From the NCBI GenBank assembly GCA_000690595.2, contig JHUT02000001.1, forward strand, positions 744,001 to 808,000: a stretch of 64,000 bases of DNA. The letters run 5' to 3'. The translations under genes were made by a program, and so were the position numbers. The notes under the pieces were generated by a model. The model saw only the letters and a list, made by a program, of their open reading frames with translations. It searched no databases and was not told where the DNA came from. Source of the DNA: Natrinema mahii. Its GTDB lineage: Archaea > Halobacteriota > Halobacteria > Halobacteriales > Natrialbaceae. How positions within the stretch are numbered: position 1 is the first letter of the stretch; every line of letters starts with the position of its first letter. Below, piece after piece: positions 27,975-37,211 of the stretch.

Positions 27975-28991
27975 TCACATCTTGTAGCCGAGCGCCTCAA
28001 GTTGCTCGGCGAGATCGTTGTCAGCGTCCTCTATCGCTGGCGCTTCGAACTCCGGCGTGTACGAGCCGGTGTCCGTTGCGGACGTCTCCACCCACGGAAC
28101 GTTGCGAACCTTCGGGTGCATACTTCCTGTTTTGTGGCCGAATTCCCAGAACTCGCCGAACGCTTCGCCGTGATCGGATGAGATAACGACCTGATCGGCG
28201 TCCACGTTCTCCAAGACGATTTCCACTTCGTCGAGTACGAATCGCAGTTCGTCCAGATACGTCTCCCAGATCGTTCCTCTGTCGCCGGTATCGCCCATGT
28301 ATCCCCACCAATCCCGCTCGTGTTTGTACAATGGGCGGTCTTCCTCGAGCGCTCGCGACATGTAGGGCGGATGTGGCTGAAGATAGTGGAGGATAAGACG
28401 ATCGAAGTTCTCGTTGCGGGCGACATCGATACCCCTGTCAGTTACGTATCGAGGCGGCGTTCCTCCTTCAGTGTGGCCAAGTGGTCCCGATTCGCCAACT
28501 GGTTCGTATTCGAACAGGTACTCGCACTTCCCCAGCGTCTCTACGTCGACGGTCGAGATTCTGTCCAGTAGATCGTACGTGAAGCTTTTATCAGCTAACG
28601 ATCCGGCGTCGGGGCTTGCAGTGTCGAGGATCGGCTCTGTGAAGACGTTCGTAGTGAGGTACGCCGTTTCTCGGATCGCCTCCTCGTATTTGTCGACGAA
28701 CGTCTTGGCGATCCACTCGGGGGACCGACCGCCGACCGAACGGATGCTATCGACTGATGAGATGAAGTTGTATTCGTCCGCGACCGCGCGAAGCGCGTCG
28801 ACACGACAGGTATCCAGCAGAATCAATACGTCCCACTCGCGTGTGAAGACGTTCGTCCCGATGGTCGTTACCGTATTTGCATACGTCATTGGGATCCGAT
28901 AGAAGAGTTCGTAGAGGGTCTCGTCAACGGCCTGATCGGGGTTCTTCAAAGCCTTCTTAATATTGTTGACGCTCACTTCGTGCCGCAGCAT
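27975..28991 (-). CDS. Alkaline-phosphatase-fold (sulfatase-like) protein, paralog 1
   Basis: A 338-residue soluble protein, one of four paralogs in this island. The metal site Asp is in VLILLDTCRVDALRAVADEY near residue 56; a likely nucleophile Ser sits in SVGGRSPEWIAKTF near residue 88. Further ligand motifs are LILHYLQPHPPYMS near residue 203, VVISSDHGEAFGEFWEFGHK near 275 and a final LAEQLEALGYKM. The other three paralogs share LDACRYD, HFMQPH, ADHG and the LxxLGY tail, so this copy is the most divergent. No signal peptide or membrane helix is seen, so it should act in the cytoplasm. Phosphotransferase, phosphodiesterase or sulfatase activity are all possible. Confidence 0.75.
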   Translation of the reverse strand: MLRHEVSVNNIKKALKNPDQAVDETLYELFYRIPMTYANTVTTIGTNVFTREWDVLILLDTCRVDALRAVADEYNFISSVDSIRSVGGRSPEWIAKTFVDKYEEAIRETAYLTTNVFTEPILDTASPDAGSLADKSFTYDLLDRISTVDVETLGKCEYLFEYEPVGESGPLGHTEGGTPPRYVTDRGIDVARNENFDRLILHYLQPHPPYMSRALEEDRPLYKHERDWWGYMGDTGDRGTIWETYLDELRFVLDEVEIVLENVDADQVVISSDHGEAFGEFWEFGHKTGSMHPKVRNVPWVETSATDTGSYTPEFEAPAIEDADNDLAEQLEALGYKM

Positions 28992-29128
28992 TGGTCTGAA
29001 GTAGCAGACAGCAGGGATAATATTTGCGATGAAACCTGCTGATTCCGGGAGAGAACTCGACTAATGTATTATTTATTGACATAAATCTATTTATACTAAT
29101 GTGTATTCGTAACCAGCTATGTAGGAGC

Positions 29129-30067
29129 TTATCGATACCCAAGTGATCGTAGTCGATCCTCAACCTCCGCTTCGCTTCCCCGGTTGATCTCAGTGGGACT
29201 ATCAGCTGTAATGTTTCTTCGATCGTCTGTCTCAATCTCGAGCCACGGTACGACGTACAATTCCTTGTTCTTTAGATGTTCCCATGAATGTCCATATTTT
29301 GGTTTTGTAAACCTCGTAAACTGATCGCCGAGTAGTTCGCCGTGATCGGCACTCACAACGGTCTTTCCAGAGAGCGCGTTCGATACCTTCTCTGCATATT
29401 CAACCGCGGTCGCTACGTTTTCCCGATACGCTTCACGTATCCGTGGGAGAGAAAGTTCGCCCCGTTCAACGCGTGCAGTGAAGTCCGTCTCCTCTCGCTC
29501 ACCATTCGATTCCTCGTAGGCCAACGTTCTATTATATCCCCCTAGGTTGTACTCTCCCCTCAATTCTTGTCCTGTTGGCCCGATAAATGGCCGGTGTGGT
29601 TGCATGAAATGGATAATCAATCGTTTGTTCGGATATTCCTCGTGGGCGTCTATCGCTGCAGAGAGTACATCTTCGGGAAGGACAGTTTCGTATTCATCAT
29701 TCCACGCTTCGAGATGAAGCATTTTCACGGCATGGAACACGTCATCGGAGAGTTTTCCCGTATGAGGGTTCGCCGTGACGTAGACGGTGTCGTGGAGATC
29801 TCGGTTGGCGAAGTTTGCCTGCATGAACGGCCAACTCGACCCTCCTTTTGAGACAACTGATGTTAGCTCCCCGTCTATCGTGTTTTCCATTTTGAACGAG
29901 TCATAACGGCACGCATCAAGGAGAACAAGATTGTCCCAGTCTTTCGACATTACATCGATTCCGTCCCCAAATCGGAACTGAAATATTTTCCGTTGAAGCT
30001 CCCAGAGAACGTACTCCGGTTCGTGCAATAGCTTCCGAAGGTTCTCGAGAGTATATCGTTCTGGCAT
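29129..30067 (-). CDS. Alkaline-phosphatase-fold (sulfatase-like) protein, paralog 2
   Basis: A 312-residue paralog with the whole set of ALP-superfamily ligand motifs: DNLVLLDACRYDSFKMENT near residue 46, the candidate nucleophile Ser in SKGGSSWPFMQANF near residue 75, LIIHFMQPHRPFIGP near 152, VVSADHGELLGDQF near 243 and YGHSWEHLKNKELYVVPW near 262. The N-terminal MPERYTLENLRKLLHEPEYV is a short amphipathic region shared by paralogs 1, 2 and 4. GC content is visibly lower than in the flanking agl genes, with a very AT-rich 137-base gap after it. It is divergent from paralog 3, 97 bases apart. Confidence 0.78.
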   Translation of the reverse strand: MPERYTLENLRKLLHEPEYVLWELQRKIFQFRFGDGIDVMSKDWDNLVLLDACRYDSFKMENTIDGELTSVVSKGGSSWPFMQANFANRDLHDTVYVTANPHTGKLSDDVFHAVKMLHLEAWNDEYETVLPEDVLSAAIDAHEEYPNKRLIIHFMQPHRPFIGPTGQELRGEYNLGGYNRTLAYEESNGEREETDFTARVERGELSLPRIREAYRENVATAVEYAEKVSNALSGKTVVSADHGELLGDQFTRFTKPKYGHSWEHLKNKELYVVPWLEIETDDRRNITADSPTEINRGSEAEVEDRLRSLGYR

Positions 30068-30164
30068 TGTCTGAAAACACCAATTCCAATTGCTTGATTG
30101 TACCGCTCACCGGTTCGCTTGCTGAACCGAAACGTTATTTCCCCAGAAGAAAGTCCCACATCGT

Positions 30165-31106
30165 ATGCGTCACCATCTCCGCAAAGCAAAGGAACTCTAC
30201 GCCAGCGGAGGGTTACTTCAAACCTCTACGAGCGTGTTACGGTACGTTCCTATTGAACTCAATAATCTCATCTTCCGCCTTCAACACGGAAACGGAACCC
30301 ATATTATGTCTGAAGATTGGGACAATTTGTTAATTCTAGACGCCTGTCGCTATGATATGTTCGAAAATCGGATTAATCTCGATGGCGAACTCGAGTCACG
30401 GATCTCGCTGGGATCGAGTAGCGAGGAGTTCTTAGAACAGAATTTCACGTCGGGAACGTTCCACGATACCGTCTACGTTAACGCGAACCCGTACGTTCCG
30501 CGTCTGAATCTCGATGAAGACACGTTTCATGCCGTCATCGATTGTCTGGGTGACTGGGATACGGAGTTACAGACCGTAACCCCGGAAACCGTCGCACGAG
30601 CGGCGGCAGACGCCCACGAAACCTACCCTGATAAACGGCTGATCGTCCACTTCATGCAACCACACACGCCATTCATCGGGGAACTCGGTCGGAACATGGC
30701 TGGCGGCGGATGGACGATGGATCTCGACGTAGAGGAAGAACCGGGTATTTGGAAGCACCTCCGAGACGGCACCGCTGATTTAGACGTAGCGACAGTCTGG
30801 GAGGCGTATCTGGAGAACCTCGACGTCGTCCTCGAAGAGGTCGCCGACCTGCTCGAGACGCTCGACGACAAGACGGTGATCACGGCCGACCACGGCAACC
30901 TCGTCGGAGAGCGGTTGTCGCCGATTCCGAGTCGCCGGAAATACGGACATCCGTACGGCGTTCACGCCGAGGAACTGGTCAAGGTCCCCTGGTTCGTCGT
31001 CGAGGGCGACGGCCGCAGGGAGGTCCGACCGGAACCGCCTGTCGAGCAGGAAAGCGTCGATGAGGAAACCGTCGACGAGCGCCTCGAGGCGCTGGGGTAT
31101 CGATGA
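30165..31106 (+). CDS. Alkaline-phosphatase-fold (sulfatase-like) protein, paralog 3
   Basis: A 313-residue paralog with DNLLILDACRYDMFENRINL near residue 50, the likely nucleophile Ser in SLGSSSEEFLEQNF near 80, LIVHFMQPHTPFIGE near 159, VITADHGNLVGERL near 242 and YGHPYGVHAEELVKVPWF near 262, and the tail VDERLEALGYR. The N-terminus differs from the other paralogs (MRHHLRKAKELYASGG), so this copy may pair with another partner. The 5' part has lower GC than the 3' part. It runs into the GT61 gene after 55 bases on the same strand, which suggests joint action. Confidence 0.78.
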   Translation: MRHHLRKAKELYASGGLLQTSTSVLRYVPIELNNLIFRLQHGNGTHIMSEDWDNLLILDACRYDMFENRINLDGELESRISLGSSSEEFLEQNFTSGTFHDTVYVNANPYVPRLNLDEDTFHAVIDCLGDWDTELQTVTPETVARAAADAHETYPDKRLIVHFMQPHTPFIGELGRNMAGGGWTMDLDVEEEPGIWKHLRDGTADLDVATVWEAYLENLDVVLEEVADLLETLDDKTVITADHGNLVGERLSPIPSRRKYGHPYGVHAEELVKVPWFVVEGDGRREVRPEPPVEQESVDEETVDERLEALGYR

Positions 31107-31161
31107 CTGGGTGTCTCGCCCCGCACCGACGGCGATCGATACCGCATTCGCTCACCGGAAC

Positions 31162-32313
31162 ATGATACCGACTGAGTTCAGCCCTCGAAAGCTAACGCGA
31201 AAGCTCGCGGCCGACGGGGCCGAGGAGTCGCTCGTCGCGGCCGGCGATTTGCTGACCCGGAAACGACTCGGTCGGCCCGTCTTCGATCCGCTCGTCGAAC
31301 GCGGCGTCGTTCGGACCGTCTCCCGGAACGCCCTCGAGTCGATCGCGAGTGAAACCATCACGGTTCCGGGAGACGACGGTGAGCAATCACCCCCGTTCGT
31401 CGCGCTCGTCGAGAACGGATGCGTCCTCTCGGAAACCGGACTGGCACTGACCCCGCAACGCGAGATTGTCGAGGAAAGTGCCGCCGCGCCGGACCAAGCT
31501 CAGCAGGCGATGATGGCGATGCTCTCCAGACAGTTGTTCTACGGCGACGCCCCGCTCCGTGGCCTGCTATCGGGATATCGCCGTCGCGACTTCCGCGGGG
31601 CCGACTCGCTGGACACCGCGGCGCCGCTTATCCCACGGTATCCGAACTACTACCACTGGATCGTCGAGACGGTTCCGAAGCTCCGCTATATCCGAGCGTT
31701 CGAGGACGCGACCGGCGAGCGCGTGACACTGCTGATACCACCGGGCGCGCCGCCGTTCGTTGACGAGACGCTCGAACTACTCGAGTGGCCCCAGTCGCGG
31801 ATCCAGACTGCGACGAAACCGGCATACAACATCTCGCGCCTCGTCGTTCCGTCGTTCCCGGAGCGGCGTACCGACGACTTCGCGTGGCTCCGCGGAGAGA
31901 TACTCGACCGCGCACCCGAGACGACGCCGGAGAGCGGCGACAACGTCTATGTCTCGCGTGCCACTGCCGTCGAACGTCGCGTGGTAAATGAAGCGGAGGT
32001 CATGGATGTCCTGTCGCAGTTCGGCTTTTCGTGCTATCGGCTGGAGGAACGGTCACTCGAGCGGAACGCGCGGCTGTTCGCCGACGCGGACGTGGTCGTC
32101 GGTCCCCACGGGGCCGGCCTCACCGACATTGTCTTCGCCGATGACTGTACGCTCGTAGAACTGTTCGGCGACAAGGTCAAACAGCCCTACCGGTTGCTGG
32201 CGGCGACGCTCGGCGTCTCGTACGAACCGATGTACTGTCGGGCGGCGTCGACCGACATCGTCGTCGACACCACGGCGCTGGAAGAAACGATTCGAGAAAT
32301 ACGGTGCCAGTAG
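31162..32313 (+). CDS. Glycosyltransferase family 61 (DUF563)
   Basis: A 383-residue protein of the GT61/DUF563 family. It carries the family block YPNYYHWIVETVPKLRYIRAF near residue 162 and the C-terminal VSRATAVERRVVNEAEVMDVL followed by DADVVVGPHGAGLTDIVFAD near residue 310, where GPHGAG is the signature of the clan. The start was placed at MIPTEFSPRKL, 55 bases after the preceding stop; the longer frame overlaps the paralog 3 gene out of frame. GT61 enzymes usually transfer pentoses or GlcNAc. Flanked on both sides by ALP-fold paralogs, it probably decorates the S-layer glycan. Confidence 0.82.
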   Translation: MIPTEFSPRKLTRKLAADGAEESLVAAGDLLTRKRLGRPVFDPLVERGVVRTVSRNALESIASETITVPGDDGEQSPPFVALVENGCVLSETGLALTPQREIVEESAAAPDQAQQAMMAMLSRQLFYGDAPLRGLLSGYRRRDFRGADSLDTAAPLIPRYPNYYHWIVETVPKLRYIRAFEDATGERVTLLIPPGAPPFVDETLELLEWPQSRIQTATKPAYNISRLVVPSFPERRTDDFAWLRGEILDRAPETTPESGDNVYVSRATAVERRVVNEAEVMDVLSQFGFSCYRLEERSLERNARLFADADVVVGPHGAGLTDIVFADDCTLVELFGDKVKQPYRLLAATLGVSYEPMYCRAASTDIVVDTTALEETIREIRCQ

Positions 32314-32416
32314 CGTCTTCCTATCGGCTGTCGGCCGCAAAGGGGACGATGTTGGAACGACGAAAGTGCCTTGAACAGGGGCAGCATCCATTCAGACATC
32401 CGTATACACCAGTAGC

Positions 32417-33364
32417 ATGAATAATCACTACACACTCGAGAATTTGAAGCGGGCGATACGAAACCCGGTTCTGATCGGCCGAGAGGCCGTTCGATTGGCT
32501 AGCTGGCCGGTACACGAGGGCTACGGTAAATACACCGACCGAAAATACGGGGAAGGGCTCGACGTGATGGCAGAGGACTGGGATAACCTGCTCATTCTCG
32601 ACGCCTGTCGGTACGACTATTTCGAGCGTCTCAACACGATCGACGGGACGCTTTACAAGGCGTCGTCGAAAGGGAAGAAAAGTTGGGATTTCATGCGGGA
32701 AAACTTCGCAGTCGGGGCGTTTCACGATACCGTCTACGTGACGGCGAATCCGTTTTCGACCGATCTCGACGAGGACACGTTCTATCACATCGATCACCTG
32801 CACGCCGATCGATGGGACGAAGACATCGGAACGGTCCAGCCGGACGATGTCGTCAGCGCGGCGATCGAAGCCCACGAACAGTACCCCAACAAGCGGCTCA
32901 TCGTTCACTTCATGCAACCTCATCGGCCGTATCTCGGGGAGACGGCTGATGAACTACGGCGTCGATTGGACCTGCAAGGGTACGGCCGACACGACGAGGG
33001 AATTCAGATCTGGGGCGCAGTCAAACAACGAGACGTGACGTTTCAGGAGATCCGTGACGCGTACACGGAGAGCCTCGAGATAGCGCTCGATCACGTCGAA
33101 GAACTGCTCGAGAAGGTTTCCGGAAAGTCCGTTGTCACCGCTGATCACGGGGAGATGCTCGGCGAACGGGTCTTCCCGTTCACGAGCCGTGTCTGGGGTC
33201 ACATGGAAGGGTTCAGTACGACGACGCTCCGCGAGGTCCCGTGGCTGGTCATCGAGGCGGACGACCGCCGCGAGATCCGCAGTTCGGACCCCATCGAATC
33301 CGAGAGGGATCTCGACGACGACGAGATAGCGGACCGGTTGGAAGCCTTAGGGTACGCTGATTAG
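32417..33364 (+). CDS. Alkaline-phosphatase-fold (sulfatase-like) protein, paralog 4
   Basis: A 315-residue paralog with MNNHYTLENLKRAIRNPVLI as its N-terminal region, DNLLILDACRYDYFERLNTI near residue 56, the candidate Ser in SKGKKSWDFMRENF near 85, LIVHFMQPHRPYLGE near 161, VVTADHGEMLGERVFPFTSR near 237 and the tail IADRLEALGYAD. All metal-ligand motifs are intact. It is the same orientation as the GT61 gene and lies 103 bases after it. The closest copy within the set is paralog 2, judged by eye from shared HDTVYVTANP. Confidence 0.78.
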   Translation: MNNHYTLENLKRAIRNPVLIGREAVRLASWPVHEGYGKYTDRKYGEGLDVMAEDWDNLLILDACRYDYFERLNTIDGTLYKASSKGKKSWDFMRENFAVGAFHDTVYVTANPFSTDLDEDTFYHIDHLHADRWDEDIGTVQPDDVVSAAIEAHEQYPNKRLIVHFMQPHRPYLGETADELRRRLDLQGYGRHDEGIQIWGAVKQRDVTFQEIRDAYTESLEIALDHVEELLEKVSGKSVVTADHGEMLGERVFPFTSRVWGHMEGFSTTTLREVPWLVIEADDRREIRSSDPIESERDLDDDEIADRLEALGYAD

Positions 33365-33533
33365 CGGCGCGGGTTCGATAGCGGCGACGGCACACCACCA
33401 GAGCGGTCCCGGTCCGGTCGGCGGTCGGGTCCGTCACGACGGCCTCGTGAGAACTCATCAGTTCGGCTCGAATCGACGGATCGAAGAACCCATGGGCGGA
33501 TAGATCGAATCAACGCCCCCTCAGTGACCACAT

Positions 33534-34988
33534 ATGCGTCTCGGCCAAACCTCCATCATATATTTTATTTCGAAATTCTTCGCATCGGGACTCGGATTTC
33601 TGGCAACCATCTATATCGCCAGAATGCTCGGTGCGGGTCCGCTCGGCATTTATAGCGTTGCCATCGGCCTCGTGTCGTGGCTCGCTATCGCGGGGAAAGT
33701 CGGACTGTCCGGAGCGGTCTCGAAGCGGGTTTCGGAGGGACAAGATCGGGGCGAGTACGCACTCGCGGGAGCGACGATTATCTTCAGTCTGTTCGTGCTT
33801 ATTGCGTGTGTACTTGTGTTGTTCCGAACGCAGATTGTCGACTACGTCGGGTATCCGGCCACGGGATACATCGCGTTGATCCTGCTGGTAGTTCTCCTCA
33901 ATAGTCTTATAAACTCACTCCTCGTCGGGTTGCATTTAGTACACGTAAGTGGCGTTCTATCCCCGGTGCGGACGGGAAGCCGAGCGCTGTTTCAAATCGC
34001 ACTCATCGCCGCCGGTGCGGGCACGGCCGGCCTGTTTGTGGGGCACATCGTCGGGTACTGTCTCGTCATTGGTGTCGGCGGTTACTTCATTGCACGAAAC
34101 GTACCGGACCTCTCCCGACCCAAACGCCGACATTTCGAACAGCTCGTCGACTTCGCGAAGTTCTCTTGGCTCGGGAGCCTCCAGTCACAGATGTTTAGCT
34201 ACACCGACATCATCGTCCTCGGGGCGTTCGTGTCCTCGGGGCTGATCGGCGTCTACGCGGCAGCCTGGAACATCGCGGAGTTTCTCATCCTGTTTAGCGG
34301 CGCGCTCAGCTCGACCCTGTTTCCCGAAATGAGTTCGCTCTCAGCGAAGGAGGATCCACAGGCCGTCGCACGAATCGTCGAACAGTCGCTCTCGTTCGGC
34401 GGGCTCTTTCTGATCCCCGGGTTGTTCGGCGGGACGTTGCTCAGTGAGCGTATTCTCCGGATCTACGGCCCTGAGTTCCCGAAGGGAGCGACCGTCCTGA
34501 TAGTGCTGATCGTCGCGAACCTCTTCATGGGGTATCAAAACCAGTTGTTGAACACCCTCAACGCGATCGACCGTCCCGACCTCGCTTTCAGGGTCAACGT
34601 CGTGTTCGTCGGCCTCAACGTCACGCTCAACGTCGTGTTGATCTCCCTGTATGGCTGGCTCGGCGCGGCGGCTGCGACGACGGTATCGGTTGCGGCCAGC
34701 CTCGTACTGGCGTACTACCACGTGGACGCGATCATCGACTTCGCAGTCCCGACGGGTGAGATCGCCAAACAGTGGTTCGCTGCCGTCCTCATGGCCGGCG
34801 TGGTACACGCCGGACTCCGGACGGAGGCGACCTATGGCCTACTCAACCACAACGTCGCGACCGTCGTGTTGCTCGTCGGGCTCGGTGCCGGCGTCTACTT
34901 CGCTGTGCTACTGGCAATCTCGGCGGAGTTCCGGACGGTCGTCGACCAGAACGTCCCGTTCAACCTCCCAGTCCTTTCGAGCGGCTAG
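33534..34988 (+). CDS. Polysaccharide flippase (Wzx/AglR-like, MATE/MOP superfamily)
   Basis: A 484-residue protein with 12-14 membrane helices. The N-terminal segment LGQTSIIYFISKFFASGLGFLATI and GLSGAVSKRVSEGQD are typical of the RfbX/Wzx branch. In Haloferax, AglR is the related protein that helps translocate the dolichol-phosphate mannose. This gene sits between the ALP/GT61 block and aglF, so it is likely to move the finished lipid-linked glycan to the outer face. A short putative leaderless start (MRLGQTS) begins after a 169-base gap. Sequence does not say which lipid-linked sugar is moved. Confidence 0.85.
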   Translation: MRLGQTSIIYFISKFFASGLGFLATIYIARMLGAGPLGIYSVAIGLVSWLAIAGKVGLSGAVSKRVSEGQDRGEYALAGATIIFSLFVLIACVLVLFRTQIVDYVGYPATGYIALILLVVLLNSLINSLLVGLHLVHVSGVLSPVRTGSRALFQIALIAAGAGTAGLFVGHIVGYCLVIGVGGYFIARNVPDLSRPKRRHFEQLVDFAKFSWLGSLQSQMFSYTDIIVLGAFVSSGLIGVYAAAWNIAEFLILFSGALSSTLFPEMSSLSAKEDPQAVARIVEQSLSFGGLFLIPGLFGGTLLSERILRIYGPEFPKGATVLIVLIVANLFMGYQNQLLNTLNAIDRPDLAFRVNVVFVGLNVTLNVVLISLYGWLGAAAATTVSVAASLVLAYYHVDAIIDFAVPTGEIAKQWFAAVLMAGVVHAGLRTEATYGLLNHNVATVVLLVGLGAGVYFAVLLAISAEFRTVVDQNVPFNLPVLSSG

Positions 34989-35063
34989 TCGGACGTAGTT
35001 GCCACCGGCCACGACTGCTGCTATCTCCCAAAGTATTTGTCCCGCTCTTTCGACCCATTCGGT

Positions 35064-35795
35064 ATGCAAGCAGTCGTTCTGGCCGCGGGCAAGGGCACCC
35101 GCCTCCGGCCGCTTACCGAAGACAAGCCGAAGGTCCTCGTGGAAGTTGACGGTAAACCCCTCCTCGAGGATGTCATGGACAACCTCATCGAGATCGGTGC
35201 GACCGAGTTCGTCCTCGTCGTCGGCTACATGAAAGAGAAGATCATCGAGCGCTACGGCGACGAGTACCGCGGCGTTCCCATCACGTACGCCCACCAGCGC
35301 GAGCAACTCGGACTCGCCCACGCGATCCTGCAGGCGGAACCCCACGTCGACGACGACTTCATGCTCATGCTCGGAGACAACGTCTTCCGAGCGAACCTCG
35401 GGGACGTGATCAACCGTCAACGGGAGGAACGGGCCGACGCCGCCTTCCTCGTCGAAGAGGTCCCGTACGACGAGGCCTCCCGCTACGGCGTTCTCGATAC
35501 CAACGAGTACGGCGAGATCGTCGAAGTGATGGAGAAGCCGGACGATCCGCCGTCGAACCTCGTCATGACTGGCTTCTATACGTTCACGCCGGAAATCTTC
35601 CACGCCTGCCATCTCGTTCAGCCCTCCGACCGCGGTGAGTACGAACTACCGGACGCGATCGACCTGCTCATCCAGTCGGGACGGACGATCGATGCGATCC
35701 GGATGGACGGCTGGCGTATCGACGTCGGTTATCCGGAGGACCGAGAGAGAGCAGAAAAACGACTCGCGGAACCCGGGGACGAAGACGACCAGTAA
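35064..35795 (+). CDS. aglF: UTP-glucose-1-phosphate uridylyltransferase
   Basis: This 243-residue nucleotidyltransferase makes UDP-glucose from UTP and glucose 1-phosphate, the donor for both glucose and, after AglM, glucuronate. The N-terminal signature is MQAVVLAAGKGTRLRPLTED, followed by KPKVLVEVDGKPLLEDVMDN, and the metal Asp lies in FMLMLGDNVFRANLGD near residue 107. The start at MQAVVL was chosen over a Met nine codons upstream because it begins the fold. aglM follows 75 bases later on the same strand, and the pair is the usual agl arrangement. Confidence 0.88.
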   Translation: MQAVVLAAGKGTRLRPLTEDKPKVLVEVDGKPLLEDVMDNLIEIGATEFVLVVGYMKEKIIERYGDEYRGVPITYAHQREQLGLAHAILQAEPHVDDDFMLMLGDNVFRANLGDVINRQREERADAAFLVEEVPYDEASRYGVLDTNEYGEIVEVMEKPDDPPSNLVMTGFYTFTPEIFHACHLVQPSDRGEYELPDAIDLLIQSGRTIDAIRMDGWRIDVGYPEDRERAEKRLAEPGDEDDQ

Positions 35796-35870
35796 CGGGA
35801 CGACCGAACGATCGATCGACCGTCGTCTCGAACCCAAAACCACTAATCGATACTGCTCGACACTCCGTTC

Positions 35871-37211
35871 ATGCACGTCTCTATCGTCGGCAGCGGCTAC
35901 GTCGGGACGACCGTCGCCGCCTGTCTCGCGGATCTCGGCCACGACGTGATCAACATCGAAATCGACGAGGACATCGTCGCCGCGATCAACGCCGGCGAGG
36001 CACCGATCCACGAGTCCGGACTCGAGGAGCGGATCGCCGCCCACGCCGGCACCCGCCTCCGTGCGACGACCGACTACGATGCCGTCCGTGAAACCGACGT
36101 CACCTTCCTCTGTCTCCCGACGCCCCAGTCCGATGACGGGAGCCTCGATCTCGCGATCATGGAGGCCGGGGCGGAATCGCTCGGCCGCGCCCTCGCGGGC
36201 AAGGCCGACGATCACCTCGTGGTCGTCAAGAGTACGGTTCTGCCCGGGACTACCGACGACGTCGTCGCGCCGATCCTCGAGGCCGAGTCCGGAACCCCCA
36301 TCGGCGAGGGGATCGAGGTCGCGATGAACCCCGAGTTCCTCCGGATGGGAACCGCGGTACAGGACTTCCTCGAGCCGGACAAGGTCGTCTTCGGCACGGC
36401 GAGCGACGACGCGGCTGCCACCCTCCGCGAGCTGTACGCCCCGATCCTCGAGGGCGAGGCGCGTAGCGCCTCGAATAACGCGAGCGGTGGTGAACCGCAA
36501 GCGCGCGACGGGACCGATCTGGTCGAGACCGACATCCGCGAGGCCGAACTCATCAAGTACGCGAACAACGCCTTTCTCGCGTCGAAGGTCTCGCTGGTCA
36601 ACGAACTGGGCAACGTCGCCAAGGCCTACGGCGCGGACGCCTACGAGGTCCTCGAGGCGGTCGGGCTCGACGACCGGATCTCCGAGCGGTTCATGCGCTC
36701 CGGCCTGGGCTGGGGCGGCTCCTGTTTCCCCAAGGACGTCAACGCCCTGCGGGCCGGCGCTCGCGAACAGGGCTACGAACCGGAACTGCTCGACGCTGCC
36801 GTCGCGGTCAACGATGGCCAGCCGCGGCGGCTCGTCGACCTCCTCGCGGACCACGTCCCCCTCGAGGGGGCCCGGATCGCGGTACTTGGACTGTCGTTCA
36901 AGCCCGGCACCGACGACGTGCGCAAGTCCCGTGCGCTCGACGTGATCGACGCCTTGACGGCACGGGGCGCGGACGTCGTCGCCTACGACCCGGTCGCGAT
37001 CGAGAACGTCCGCCCCGACTACTCCGACATCGAGTACGCCGACTCGGCGGAGGGCGCGCTCGCGGACGCGGACGGCGCGGTCGTCGCCACCGGCTGGCCG
37101 GAGTTCGACGGGCTCTCGTTCGATGGCATGGCTCGCAGAGTCGTGGTCGACGGCCGCCGGATCGATGTCGACGAGGACGCACTCGAGGGTTACGAGGGGT
37201 TGACCTGGTAG
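35871..37211 (+). CDS. aglM: UDP-glucose 6-dehydrogenase
   Basis: AglM oxidises UDP-glucose twice with NAD to UDP-glucuronate. The 446-residue protein has an N-terminal Rossmann motif MHVSIVGSGYVGTTVAACLA, the segment VTFLCLPTPQSDDGSLDL, a central helix with ELIKYANNAFLASKVSLVNE, and the catalytic Cys in SGLGWGGSCFPKDVNALRAG near residue 285. An extra loop of about 18 residues (EARSASNNASGGEPQARDG, near residue 196) is absent from ordinary members and is encoded by a palindrome. The enzyme should still fold, because the insert is before the central helix. Part of the hexuronic acid branch of S-layer glycosylation. Confidence 0.93.
   Translation: MHVSIVGSGYVGTTVAACLADLGHDVINIEIDEDIVAAINAGEAPIHESGLEERIAAHAGTRLRATTDYDAVRETDVTFLCLPTPQSDDGSLDLAIMEAGAESLGRALAGKADDHLVVVKSTVLPGTTDDVVAPILEAESGTPIGEGIEVAMNPEFLRMGTAVQDFLEPDKVVFGTASDDAAATLRELYAPILEGEARSASNNASGGEPQARDGTDLVETDIREAELIKYANNAFLASKVSLVNELGNVAKAYGADAYEVLEAVGLDDRISERFMRSGLGWGGSCFPKDVNALRAGAREQGYEPELLDAAVAVNDGQPRRLVDLLADHVPLEGARIAVLGLSFKPGTDDVRKSRALDVIDALTARGADVVAYDPVAIENVRPDYSDIEYADSAEGALADADGAVVATGWPEFDGLSFDGMARRVVVDGRRIDVDEDALEGYEGLTW
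36455..36510. repeat. Palindromic insertion inside aglM
   Basis: Within the aglM reading frame, 36455-36473 is a perfect 8-base palindrome (cgaggcgc, 3-base loop, its complement), followed by a second small hairpin gcggt/accgc. The insert keeps the frame and adds about 18 residues (RSASNNASGGEPQA core). Its Ser/Asn/Gly-rich product is unlike the surrounding enzyme. Confidence 0.55.
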
